From positions 2,021 through 51,291 of IMG/VR virus record IMGVR_UViG_3300030328_003125: a stretch of DNA of 49,271 nt; one strand, given 5' to 3'. The notes below the pieces were generated by a model. The model was not told the DNA's origin, ran no database searches, and worked only from the letters and a program-made list of their open reading frames with translations. The position numbers and the translations under genes were made by a program. This DNA is from a virus. Shown piece by piece: positions 1 through 8,117 of the stretch (positions are counted from its first letter, which is position 1; every line of letters starts with the position of its first letter).

Positions 1-657
1 GGGGTAAATCAGAGAATAGCGTATTGGACAGGCACTTCATCACTTAGTAGTGATAATGGATTAACATATAACAGTACAGATAATAAATTAATCTTTAATG
101 GCGATTATGCTATTAGAGAAGACGGGAGTGGTACGTTTGAATTAAATTGTGATGGCTCAGATATAATTACTAAAATAAATGGCTTTGGGTCAAATGGTTC
201 TATGACCTTTGATGAAAATTCAATTTATACTACAGCAAGTGGATTCTATGTTCCTACAGGATATGGTATATCTGTCGGGACAACTTCTACTACGAGTAAT
301 ACCATTAGATGTACAGGAAATATTATAGCATATTATTCCGATGAAAGATTAAAAAACTTTCAAGGAACTATTCCTAATGCCTTAGATAAAGTATGTCAAC
401 TTAATGGGTATTATTATAAACAAAACAAAAAAGCTAGTGACTTAGGATTTGATAATGAGGAAAGACAAGTAGGAATTAGTGCGCAAGAGGTAGAAAAAGT
501 TTTACCTGAAGTAATAGAAACAGCCCCAATATCACATGATATAGAAGAAGATTATTTAACTGTGGATTATGGTAGACTGGTGCCGTTATTAATTGAATCA
601 ATTAAAGAATTAAAAAACGAAATAGAAATTTTAAAAAATAAAAAATGTGGGAATTAA
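1..657 (+). CDS. Tail fibre/spike C-terminus with S74 intramolecular chaperone (5' partial)
   Basis: The reading frame is open from the first base, so the N-terminus lies outside the window. The first about 110 residues are glycine-, serine- and threonine-rich beta-type sequence as in phage fibres. From about residue 112 a Peptidase_S74 (intramolecular chaperone autoprocessing) domain follows: the hallmark SDERLK (Ser at codon 337-339), then an NGYYYK strand, VGISAQEVEKVLPEV, LTVDYGRLVPLLIESIKEL and a C-terminal coiled coil. In this family the domain trimerises the fibre and then cuts itself off just before the serine. It probably forms part of the receptor-binding tail fibre. The next gene overlaps it by 13 bases, which suggests coupled translation. 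Domain call is firm; the substrate or receptor cannot be told. Confidence 0.88.
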   Translation, partial: GVNQRIAYWTGTSSLSSDNGLTYNSTDNKLIFNGDYAIREDGSGTFELNCDGSDIITKINGFGSNGSMTFDENSIYTTASGFYVPTGYGISVGTTSTTSNTIRCTGNIIAYYSDERLKNFQGTIPNALDKVCQLNGYYYKQNKKASDLGFDNEERQVGISAQEVEKVLPEVIETAPISHDIEEDYLTVDYGRLVPLLIESIKELKNEIEILKNKKCGN

Positions 658-920
658 CTAAACAGTATTGGAAAGATATGTGGAATACTCTATGGAGTAA
701 AACTACTATAGATGAAAAAGCTATAGCAACTTTAGAAGAAATTCAAAAAAGATATAAACTTACAGCTAAAGAATTAGCTGATGTAGGTAACGCTATAAAA
801 CAAGTAGGAAATCAAATTGATGATATTCCAGCTGCGTTAAAAGGAAAAAAAAGAAAAGGCAGAAAAACTAACATGGGTAAGAATGCTCAAAACCCAATCA
901 ATATGAATAGTAAAAAATAA
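645..920 (+). CDS. Small basic protein of unknown function next to tail fibre
   Basis: A 91-residue protein. The N-terminus is tryptophan-rich (WELTKQYWKDMWNTLWSK), followed by an amphipathic helical stretch and a very basic Lys/Arg tail (KGKKRKGRK) ending in Asn/Lys. Its start overlaps the tail-fibre gene by 13 bases and its stop overlaps the next start in a TAATG, so it is translated within the same unit. The position suggests a virion or fibre-assembly accessory, and the basic tail might bind nucleic acid. I do not recognise a family. Confidence 0.6.
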   Translation: MWELTKQYWKDMWNTLWSKTTIDEKAIATLEEIQKRYKLTAKELADVGNAIKQVGNQIDDIPAALKGKKRKGRKTNMGKNAQNPINMNSKK

Positions 921-1393
921 TGGCAATACCATCATCAGGAGCTTTAGATTTTTTAAACATGGCGCGAGAATGTGCATATGGAACATGGGGGTCAGGGTCT
1001 ATTACAGGAGCTATATCAATTAGAGATTTAGTTGCTGGGGGTGACACTTATGGTTCAGGACAATCCTATCCTTCAATTAATACTTCAAGCTCATCTTATC
1101 CTCCTAACACTACACCTGTACAAACTAATTCCTTTTATGGATATGACAAAGATGCGACATCTATTACTGCATTTAATGGAAGTTTTGGTGGAGGTAGTGG
1201 TAAGGCAGTTTGTGGCTCTGCAACTAATGTAACTTATTATCACGATGGTTCAGGTACATATCCTTCTGTTGGTGATAATTGTTATACTAATTCAGCAGGT
1301 ACTTCACCAATGTCTGACAATTATTATAAAATGGCAAATGGGGGATTATTGTATGTTGAAGATGAACAAGCTAGTAGTGTAGCAACTTGTTAG
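920..1393 (+). CDS. Putative structural (tail-associated) protein
   Basis: A 157-residue Gly/Ser/Thr/Tyr-rich protein. The opening MAIPSSGALDFLNMARE resembles the short N-terminal motif (PSSGxhxhxxhxxE) common at the start of phage tail and neck proteins of marine phages. The middle is low-complexity Ser/Pro/Thr, the rest is probably all beta, with four cysteines. The start overlaps the preceding stop (TAATG). It is the last gene before the promoter at 1406, and a short AT-rich gap follows. Structural role is inferred from composition and position only. Confidence 0.6.
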   Translation: MAIPSSGALDFLNMARECAYGTWGSGSITGAISIRDLVAGGDTYGSGQSYPSINTSSSSYPPNTTPVQTNSFYGYDKDATSITAFNGSFGGGSGKAVCGSATNVTYYHDGSGTYPSVGDNCYTNSAGTSPMSDNYYKMANGGLLYVEDEQASSVATC

Positions 1394-1405
1394 ATAATAA
1401 TTTAT

Positions 1406-1413
1406 TATCTTTG
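1406..1413 (+). promoter_or_regulatory. Bacteroidota-type promoter -7 element (TATCTTTG)
   Basis: TATCTTTG matches the TAnnTTTG -7 consensus of Bacteroidota. It lies in a 50-base AT-rich gap, 30 bases before the ATG at 1444. A possible -33 TTG is at 1387-1389, but its spacing is shorter than usual. The following bases TCTAAAT recur after the -7 element of the leftward promoter at 47384. Confidence 0.6.
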
Positions 1414-1443
1414 TCTAAATATTAATAATTAAATTAAATAAAA

Positions 1444-1716
1444 ATGTCAGAAAAAGTACAATTAAAATCAGAAGAACTTGCAAAATTACAAGTTTTAAAC
1501 ACAAACTTTAACAACGTAAAAATAGAAATAGCAGACTGTGAAGTAAGAAAAGTAGCTTTGTTATCACAGCTTCAAAAACACAGAGAAGAGTTTGCTGAAA
1601 TAGAAAAAGAATTAATTAAAACCTATGGAGATAATGCAAAGGTTAATCTTCAAACTGGAGAAGTAACACAGCCAGAAGAAGAAAATGTTGTTGAGTCTCT
1701 TGAAAAAGTAAAGTAA
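1444..1716 (+). CDS. Coiled-coil protein of unknown function
   Basis: A 90-residue protein that is almost wholly helical: a charged heptad-like stretch from about residue 5 to 60 (QLKSEELAKLQVLNTNF ... LLSQLQKHREEFAEIEKELI), then a short acidic tail with NLQTGEV. Proteins of this shape with a YGD/INxQTGEV-like end are frequent in marine phage genomes, without known function. It is the first gene after the promoter at 1406 and lies one base before the next ATG, so the two are probably co-expressed. Confidence 0.65.
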   Translation: MSEKVQLKSEELAKLQVLNTNFNNVKIEIADCEVRKVALLSQLQKHREEFAEIEKELIKTYGDNAKVNLQTGEVTQPEEENVVESLEKVK

Positions 1717-1717
1717 T

Positions 1718-2254
1718 ATGGCAAAAATTAGTAACCTTAATTCATATCCTCAAATATCTACCTTAGATAAAGATGATTATTTATTAATAACGGACAAAGA
1801 AAATGCTTTGCAAACCAAAAATGTTTCTGTAGAACAATTACAAGCTTTTTTCGGTATTAATACTAATGAAGCTAAGGTTACAATATCAGCAGCCTCACTT
1901 TTAACATTAGCAACCACACCTGTAGAATTGGTTGCTGCGCCTGGGGCTTCCAAAGTAATTGATGTGATAAGTATTATGTTTTATTTAGACGCTGGTAACA
2001 CTGTGTATGATTTCGGTACAGGAGCATTACCTATAAAAATAGGAAGTGAACAAGTAGCCAGTATACCAAATAGTGGTAGTGCTATTAACTCAGCTACTGA
2101 TGCCGTATTTAAACCTGAAGTGCCTACGAGTAATGAAATTATAGCTCAGAATACCGCACTTACTTTAGAGGCTGTTGCACCCCCATCACAAGGAAATGGG
2201 GTTTTATATGCTAATGTATTTTATAGAGTTCTCAATGTAGGTTCATCATTCTAA
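1718..2254 (+). CDS. Putative virion surface/structural protein
   Basis: A 178-residue protein. The N-terminal 50 residues (ISNLNSYPQISTLDKDDYLLITD, then a segment with NVSVEQL) resemble the short adaptor found at the start of many tail and head-fibre proteins of Bacteroidota phages. The rest alternates beta-type segments and Gly/Ala/Val loops, which suits a decoration or fibre protein. It follows the coiled-coil gene by one base. I cannot decide between head decoration and tail fibre. Confidence 0.55.
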   Translation: MAKISNLNSYPQISTLDKDDYLLITDKENALQTKNVSVEQLQAFFGINTNEAKVTISAASLLTLATTPVELVAAPGASKVIDVISIMFYLDAGNTVYDFGTGALPIKIGSEQVASIPNSGSAINSATDAVFKPEVPTSNEIIAQNTALTLEAVAPPSQGNGVLYANVFYRVLNVGSSF

Positions 2255-2258
2255 TAAA

Positions 2259-2483
2259 ATGGATATACGTAAATTGTCAATAGGCCCTGATTACAAATCA
2301 GGCGCTATGCATTATTTAATTGGTCAATATGTATTAAACAATAACTATAGAATACATTTGATTAAGTGGGATGCAAAAACTTCAAATTATTTTATATATA
2401 TAATACAATCAAACAATGTGTTTTTGTGGAAATCATTTTCTTCAACAATGCCAGTATCAGTTGAATATAATATAAATTTTTAA
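2259..2483 (+). CDS. Small protein of unknown function
   Basis: A 74-residue aromatic-rich protein (several Tyr/Trp/Ile, for example HLIKWDAKTSNYFIYIIQS), probably a small beta-rich fold. No signal peptide and no clear membrane segment. It starts four bases after the previous stop and its own stop overlaps the next start (TAATG), so it belongs to the same unit. Family not recognised. Confidence 0.55.
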   Translation: MDIRKLSIGPDYKSGAMHYLIGQYVLNNNYRIHLIKWDAKTSNYFIYIIQSNNVFLWKSFSSTMPVSVEYNINF

Positions 2484-3049
2484 TGCAATCTTTAGTTGAC
2501 TTTATTATAACTCCTATTCAAAATCGAAGATATAATAATACTAAAAGTATTGGAAACGTAGAAGTTATAACAAGCACTTCTCAAGAAGATTTTAGATTTT
2601 CTAATAGAGAAGGTATAGTAGTAAATACTCCTAGGGATTATAATGGAGATATAAAAATTGGCGATACGTTATTAGTGCATCATAATGTTTTTAAATATTA
2701 CTATGACATGAAAGGTAGAGAGCGGAGTGGTCGAAGTTTTTTAAAAGACAATTTATTTATGGTAGACCAAGACCAGTTTTTTTTATACAAACAGAATGGT
2801 AAATGGAAGCCTCATAGTAAATATTGTTTTGTAAAACCTATAGATACGGAAGAATCTATTATTTATAAAAACACTAAACACGAGCCTTTAATAGGTATAA
2901 TGAAATATGCAAACAAAGAGCTAACAGATTTAGGAGTGAAAAATGGAGATAGAGTTTGTTTTAAACCTGACACAGAATATGAGTTTATAGTAGATGACGA
3001 AAAATTGTATCGTATAATGTCTCAAAGTATTACAGGAGTGTGGAAATGA
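2483..3049 (+). CDS. Tandem GroES-like (co-chaperonin fold) protein
   Basis: A 188-residue protein that reads as two successive GroES-like barrels. The first (about residues 38-108) has GIVVNTPRDY, then DIKIGDTLLVHHNVF, an insert, then NLFMVDQDQFFLY. This parallels GroES GxVlavG...vKvGDxVlf...ilxxxDIla. The second (about 112-186) has YCFVKPID, IGIMKYANKEL, GVKNGDRVCFKP and EKLYRIMSQSITGV. Phage co-chaperonins such as T4 gp31 help host GroEL fold the capsid protein, and its place just before the terminase and head genes fits. No mobile loop typical of GroES is obvious, so a structural barrel unrelated to GroEL is the alternative. The stop overlaps an ATG (ATGA). Confidence 0.55.
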   Translation: MQSLVDFIITPIQNRRYNNTKSIGNVEVITSTSQEDFRFSNREGIVVNTPRDYNGDIKIGDTLLVHHNVFKYYYDMKGRERSGRSFLKDNLFMVDQDQFFLYKQNGKWKPHSKYCFVKPIDTEESIIYKNTKHEPLIGIMKYANKELTDLGVKNGDRVCFKPDTEYEFIVDDEKLYRIMSQSITGVWK

Positions 3050-3183
3050 AAAGGCCTAAACGAAAAAAATTAAACAATTTTGAAAAAGAGTTCAAACCAA
3101 AAATTAAATACAATCGAAACAAAGATAGACACCAAAAGTATAAAATTAAGAATTATCGCAGCGGGTCAGAAAGCAGTGAATGA
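3046..3183 (+). CDS. Very basic 45-residue frame coupled to the GroES-like gene (possible 5' part of the terminase small subunit)
   Basis: An ATGA overlap with the preceding stop opens a 45-residue frame beginning MKRPKRKKLNNFEKE and rich in Lys, Arg and Asn. Only its first 34 bases lie upstream of the next gene's earliest possible start; the rest overlaps that gene in another frame. The natural coupled start, together with the lack of any ATG for the following gene, suggests that the first about 12 residues may be the true N-terminus of the following protein, joined by a +1 shift or a sequencing indel in the T4/A5 runs at 3078-3087. It could also be a real small gene or chance. Confidence 0.3.
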   Translation: MKRPKRKKLNNFEKEFKPKIKYNRNKDRHQKYKIKNYRSGSESSE

Positions 3184-3406
3184 ATTAATTAAAGTTGCTG
3201 GAGAAAAAATAATCAAACATGACCCTGAAGATGATTTGTCAGCAGACAGGCTTAAAAATGCAGCGGCAACAAAAAAGCTAGCTGTGTTTGATGCGTTTGA
3301 AATATTAAATAGAATACAGCAAGAAAAAGAGGCTATGGATTTAGCTGATAAAGGAATTTTAAGAACTGATACAAAACAAGGATTTGCAGAAAGAAACTCA
3401 AAATAA
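3080..3406 (+). CDS. Putative terminase small subunit
   Basis: A 108-residue, mostly helical protein directly before the large terminase, the usual place of the DNA-recognising small subunit. It has a Lys/Asn-rich start, a helix KLRIIAAGQKAVNELIKVAG, and the segment DDLSADRLKNAAATKKLAV with a helical C-terminus. An in-frame TAA at 3071 means the only starts available are TTG at 3080 or ATT at 3077; neither has a ribosome-binding site. See the overlapping frame at 3046, which may supply the real start. It overlaps the large terminase by 23 bases. Function is inferred mainly from position. Confidence 0.5.
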   Translation: MKKSSNQKLNTIETKIDTKSIKLRIIAAGQKAVNELIKVAGEKIIKHDPEDDLSADRLKNAAATKKLAVFDAFEILNRIQQEKEAMDLADKGILRTDTKQGFAERNSK

Positions 3407-5630
3407 ATTATATCAAGTTGTAACTGGGGTTATACCTAAAAATGTTTTAACTAAAAAGAATAAAGCTAAATCATGGGTGTATGGTTATAATGAAAAATAT
3501 AATGTTATTATTATTTCTAAAACAGGTCAAATAGGGGAGATTATAAGTATTAGCGGATTAGACATAGCCTTGCCATTAGCCCCTGCAATTAGTCGTACAC
3601 GACCAAAAAACCCTAAAGAACAATATTGGAGTAGAACAGAATACCCTAAAGCTTTGCAAAAAATTCCTAGTATTTTTATTTGGAATGACATGCCATCTAC
3701 GTTTAAAAATAATTGGATTGATTATATTGAGCAAGAATTTGAACGAAGAGAAGATGGCCATTGGTTTTGGAATAACGGAGTTCAAACTTATATTACTGGC
3801 TCACATTATATGTATTTACAATGGACAAAAATTGATGTGGGGTTTCCTGATTTTAGAGAAGCAAACAGATTGTTTTATATTTATTGGGAAGCGTGCAAAG
3901 CAGATAATAGGAGTTTTGGAATTTGCTATTTAAAAATAAGACGTTCTGGATTTTCGTTTATGGGTTCCGAAGAATGTGCTAATATAGCTACTATATCGAA
4001 AGACTCTAGAATAGGTATACTATCCAAAACTGGAGCTGATGCTAAGAAAATGTTTACTGACAAAGTTGTTCCAATTACTAATAATTATCCCTTCTTTTTT
4101 AAACCTATTCAAGACGGAATGGATAAGCCTAAAACTGAATTAGCTTTTAGAGTACCAGCATCTAAAATTACCAAAAAAAACATGCATTTAGAAGATGATT
4201 TTGAAATGGATGGATTGGACACAACTATTGACTGGAAAAATACAGATGATAACTCATATGATGGAGAAAAACTTTTATTGTTAGTACATGATGAAAGTGG
4301 TAAATGGATTAAGCCTAATGATATATTAAATAACTGGAGGGTTACTAAAACTTGTTTAAGATTAGGTAGAAAAATTATTGGAAAATGTATGATGGGTTCT
4401 ACATCTAATGCATTAAGTAAAGGGGGTAGTAGTTTTAAAAAACTATATGAAGATTCAGATATTACTAAACGAAACGCAAATGGCCAAACTAAAAGCGGCC
4501 TATATAGTTTGTTCATACCAATGGAATGGAATATGGAAGGTTTTATTGATAAATACGGAATGCCTGTTTTATCTAACATTAAAAAACCCGTGTTAGGAAT
4601 TGATAATGAGCTTATTAAAGTAGGAGCTATTGATTATTGGCAAAACGAAGTTGATTCTTTAAAGCAAGACTCTAACGCTTTAAATGAATTCTACAGACAA
4701 TTTCCGCGTACTGAGTCTCACGCATTTAGGGATGAGTCAAAACAATCCTTATTTAATCTAACTAAAATATACCAGCAAATTGATTACAATGATTCTTTAA
4801 TTATAGGGCAGCATGTTAGTGTAGGAAATTTTAGATGGAAAAATGGAGTTAAAGATACAGAGGTGATTTTTAGTCCAGACGCGCGAGGTAGATTTTATTT
4901 AGGATGGATACCTGAATCGAATTTAAGAAACAGAATAATAAAAAAAAATGGAATTAATTACCCTGGTAATGAACACATTGGGTCATTTGGATGTGATAGT
5001 TATGATATTTCAGGCACGGTAGGAGGTAAGGGTTCTAATGGAGCTTTACACGGAATGACAAAATATAATATGGATAATGCTCCCAGCAACAGCTTTTTTT
5101 TAGAATATGTGGCTAGACCTCAAACCGCAGAAATATTTTTTGAAGATGTATTGATGGCATGTGTATTTTACGGAATGCCTATATTATGTGAGAACAACAA
5201 ACCTAGGCTTTTATATCATTTTAAAAATAGAGGATATAGGGGTTATAGTTTAAATCGACCTGATAAAACATACAACAAATTATCTAAAACAGAAAAAGAG
5301 TTGGGAGGCATCCCAAACTCGAGTGAAGATGTAAAGCAATCTCATGCGGCAGCTATAGAGTCATTTATAGAAAAATATGTAGGGATTGATTTACAAGGAA
5401 ACTACAGAGATAGTGATGAAATGGGAGATATGCTTTTTACTAGAACATTAGAGGATTGGGCTAAATTTGATATTAATAATAGAACAAAATTTGACGCATC
5501 AATTAGTTCAGGACTAGCTATTATGGCTAATCAAAAACACCTTTATACACCAGTTAAAAAACAATCAAAAATAAGCATTAACTTTGCAAGATATGCTAAC
5601 AGTGGAATATATAGTGAATTAGTACAATAA
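3384..5630 (+). CDS. terL: Terminase large subunit (packaging ATPase-nuclease)
   Basis: A 748-residue motor that translocates DNA into the prohead and cuts the concatemer. The segment GHWFWNNGVQTYITGSHYMY comes before the ATPase. The P-loop position reads KIRRSGFSF (RRSGFS 186-191), lacking the usual Lys after Gly. Walker B with the catalytic Glu is LLLLVHDE (D303, E304), and a motif III-like GSTSN follows. The C-terminal RNase H-like nuclease has GCDSYD (D538), a later CENN strand, and SEDVKQSHAAA supplying the last acidic residue. Start is TTG at 3384, overlapping the previous gene by 23 bases; no ATG lies near. The portal gene follows without a gap. Identity is firm. Confidence 0.9.
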   Translation: MQKETQNKLYQVVTGVIPKNVLTKKNKAKSWVYGYNEKYNVIIISKTGQIGEIISISGLDIALPLAPAISRTRPKNPKEQYWSRTEYPKALQKIPSIFIWNDMPSTFKNNWIDYIEQEFERREDGHWFWNNGVQTYITGSHYMYLQWTKIDVGFPDFREANRLFYIYWEACKADNRSFGICYLKIRRSGFSFMGSEECANIATISKDSRIGILSKTGADAKKMFTDKVVPITNNYPFFFKPIQDGMDKPKTELAFRVPASKITKKNMHLEDDFEMDGLDTTIDWKNTDDNSYDGEKLLLLVHDESGKWIKPNDILNNWRVTKTCLRLGRKIIGKCMMGSTSNALSKGGSSFKKLYEDSDITKRNANGQTKSGLYSLFIPMEWNMEGFIDKYGMPVLSNIKKPVLGIDNELIKVGAIDYWQNEVDSLKQDSNALNEFYRQFPRTESHAFRDESKQSLFNLTKIYQQIDYNDSLIIGQHVSVGNFRWKNGVKDTEVIFSPDARGRFYLGWIPESNLRNRIIKKNGINYPGNEHIGSFGCDSYDISGTVGGKGSNGALHGMTKYNMDNAPSNSFFLEYVARPQTAEIFFEDVLMACVFYGMPILCENNKPRLLYHFKNRGYRGYSLNRPDKTYNKLSKTEKELGGIPNSSEDVKQSHAAAIESFIEKYVGIDLQGNYRDSDEMGDMLFTRTLEDWAKFDINNRTKFDASISSGLAIMANQKHLYTPVKKQSKISINFARYANSGIYSELVQ

Positions 5631-8066
5631 ATGAAAGATATTAAAATAGATATATCTAATGTAGGGTTTCCAAGCCAGTATGTTTCAGACGCTGAAAAAG
5701 CAACTGAAGAGTATGGTCTAATGATAGGCCAGGCAATACAATATGAGTGGTTTAGAAAGGATTCTTCTGCGTGTAGATATTATAGTCGTTGGCAAGACTT
5801 TAACAGATTACGGTTGTATGCCCGTGGAGAACAACCTATAGCCAAATATAAAAACGAATTAGCAGTAGACGGAGATTTGTCTTATTTAAATCTTGATTGG
5901 TCAATCGTTCCTATAATACCTAAGTTTGTAGACTTAGTTGTGAATGGAATGAATGACAGATTATTTAAGGTCAATGCTTACGCACAAGACGCTATGTCAC
6001 AATCAAAACGTAGTGCTTTTCAAGATATGATAGAAGCACAAATGGTTTCTAAAGAACTGTTAAGCGTTATTCAAAAAGGCACAGGGGCTGACCCTTTTAC
6101 AATGTCTCCTGATGACCTTCCCAACACCGATGAAGAACTTGCGTTATATATGCAGTTAAATTATAAGCCTGCTATAGAGATAGCAGAAGAAGAAGGGATT
6201 GACACTATATTTGCTGAAAATCATTATGATGACACTAGAAAAAGATTAGATTATGATTTAACTGTTTTAGGAATGGCTTGTGCAAAACATGAGTTTTTAC
6301 CTGGAAGCGGTGTCGAAGTAAAATATGTTGACCCAGCTAATTTAATTCATAGTTATACGGAAGACCCACAATATAAAGATTGTTTTTATTGGGGAGAAAT
6401 TAAAACTGTTGCTATAACAGAATTAATGAAGATAGACCAGTCTTTAACGCTAGACGACTTAAAAGAAATTAGCCAATACAGTCAAATGTGGTATGATTAT
6501 TTTAACATGCGTCAATATTACAATAATGATATTTTTTATAAAGACACTGTTACGTTAATGTATTTTAACTACAAGACTACTAAAAAATATGTTTACAAAA
6601 AGAAAGTAAATGAAAATGGTGCTACTAAAATTATAGAGAAAGATGATTCTTTTAATCCACCAGAAGAAATGATGGAAGAAAACAATTTTAGAAAAATATC
6701 TAAAACTATTGATGTTTGGTATGATGGTATTATGGTAATGGGTACTAACATTATGCTTAAGTGGGAATTAATGGAAAACATGGTAAGACCAAAATCTGCT
6801 ACTCAAGCAGCTTTACCTAATTATGTTGCAACTTCTCCACGAATGTATAAAGGTAGAATCGAATCCTTAACAAAAAGAATGATTCCATTTGCAGATTTAA
6901 TTCAGCTTACTCATTTAAAATTACAGCAAGTAATATCACGAACTGTCCCTGATGGTGTATATATAGATGCAGACGGATTAAATGAAGTAGACTTAGGTAC
7001 TGGTAATGCATACAACCCTGAAGACGCGTTAAGATTATATTTTCAAACTGGTAGTGTTGTAGGTAGAAGTTACACACAAGAAGGGGAATACAATCAAGGT
7101 AAAATACCTATACAACAATTAACTTCTAACTCGGGGGCTAACAAAACACAAATGCTTATTACCAATATGAATAACTACATCAACATGATTAGACAGGTAA
7201 CGGGATTAAGTGAAGCCAAAGACGGTAGTAATCCTGACCCTAATGCATTAGTAGGTATTCAAAAATTAGCTTCTTTAAATTCAAACACAGCTACGCGTCA
7301 TATTTTAGATGGTTCTTTATATATATACAGAACATTAGCAGAAGGGTTATCTTATAGAATGGCGGATATTTTAGAATACGCAGAGTTTAAAGATGAATTT
7401 GCAAATCAAATAGGTAAATACAATGTAACTATTTTGCAAGAAATGAATGAGTTGTATATATATGATTTTGGTATTTTCATTGAAGTAACTCCTGATGCAG
7501 AAGAAAAAGCTCAACTGGAACAAAATATTCAAATGGCTTTACAAAAAGGGGATATAAATTTAGAGGATGCAATCGATATTAGAGAAATTCATAATCTAAA
7601 GCTAGCAAATCAGCTTTTAAAAATGAAGCGTAAAAGCAAAGAAGAAAGAGATAGACAGTTCGAAATGCAGAAGCAACAGCAGCAAGGGCAGATACAAATG
7701 CAGTCTCAACAAATGGCAGCAGAAACAGCTATGCAAAAAATTCAAGCTGAAAGTCAAGCTAAAATGCAATTAGAACAAGCCAAGGTAGCTTTTGAGATTG
7801 AAAGGTTAAATGCGGAAGCTCAATTAAAAGGAACCTTAATGGATAAAGAATTTGGCTATAATCAACAATTAAGAGATATTAGCGAAAGAGGATTGAGAGA
7901 TAGAGAAATGCAAAGAGAAAAAGCTAAATCTGACCGAATTAGTCAGGCTAACAATGAACAGTCTAGATTAATAAATCAAAGAAAAAACAATTTACCACCT
8001 CAACGGTTTGAGTCAAATGAAGACAGTTTAGATGGTTTTGATTTATCAGAGTTTGAGCCTAGATAA
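5631..8066 (+). CDS. Portal protein
   Basis: An 811-residue portal that forms the dodecameric DNA gate of the head and docks the terminase. It has the typical N-terminal region (YYSRWQDFNRLRLYARGEQ, then DWSIVPIIPKFVDLVVNGM), a clip/stem region with HLKLQQVISRTVPDGVYID, and a long Gln/Glu/Lys-rich coiled coil from about residue 670 (QKQQQQGQIQMQSQQM and onward), as in podovirus portals. The NLDWSIVP...PKFVD segment resembles portals of short-tailed Bacteroidota phages including crAss-like phages, from memory. It begins directly after the large terminase stop and is followed by a promoter. Confidence 0.85.
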   Translation: MKDIKIDISNVGFPSQYVSDAEKATEEYGLMIGQAIQYEWFRKDSSACRYYSRWQDFNRLRLYARGEQPIAKYKNELAVDGDLSYLNLDWSIVPIIPKFVDLVVNGMNDRLFKVNAYAQDAMSQSKRSAFQDMIEAQMVSKELLSVIQKGTGADPFTMSPDDLPNTDEELALYMQLNYKPAIEIAEEEGIDTIFAENHYDDTRKRLDYDLTVLGMACAKHEFLPGSGVEVKYVDPANLIHSYTEDPQYKDCFYWGEIKTVAITELMKIDQSLTLDDLKEISQYSQMWYDYFNMRQYYNNDIFYKDTVTLMYFNYKTTKKYVYKKKVNENGATKIIEKDDSFNPPEEMMEENNFRKISKTIDVWYDGIMVMGTNIMLKWELMENMVRPKSATQAALPNYVATSPRMYKGRIESLTKRMIPFADLIQLTHLKLQQVISRTVPDGVYIDADGLNEVDLGTGNAYNPEDALRLYFQTGSVVGRSYTQEGEYNQGKIPIQQLTSNSGANKTQMLITNMNNYINMIRQVTGLSEAKDGSNPDPNALVGIQKLASLNSNTATRHILDGSLYIYRTLAEGLSYRMADILEYAEFKDEFANQIGKYNVTILQEMNELYIYDFGIFIEVTPDAEEKAQLEQNIQMALQKGDINLEDAIDIREIHNLKLANQLLKMKRKSKEERDRQFEMQKQQQQGQIQMQSQQMAAETAMQKIQAESQAKMQLEQAKVAFEIERLNAEAQLKGTLMDKEFGYNQQLRDISERGLRDREMQREKAKSDRISQANNEQSRLINQRKNNLPPQRFESNEDSLDGFDLSEFEPR

Positions 8067-8093
8067 GCTTAAATTTAACATTAAAATAATTAT

Positions 8094-8101
8094 TAACTTT
8101 G
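8094..8101 (+). promoter_or_regulatory. Bacteroidota-type promoter -7 element (TAACTTTG)
   Basis: TAACTTTG fits TAnnTTTG in the 51-base AT-rich gap between the portal and the scaffold-like gene, 17 bases before the ATG. The -33 side is only weakly TTG-like. It would give capsid genes their own transcription. Confidence 0.5.
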
Positions 8102-8117
8102 TAAAAAATTAAATTAA

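Noticed and set aside
4109-4579. Long frame on the minus strand inside the large terminase gene (156 residues)
   Set aside because: It mirrors the AT-rich terminase codons, has no similarity in style to a folded protein, and the terminase motifs lie on the plus strand.
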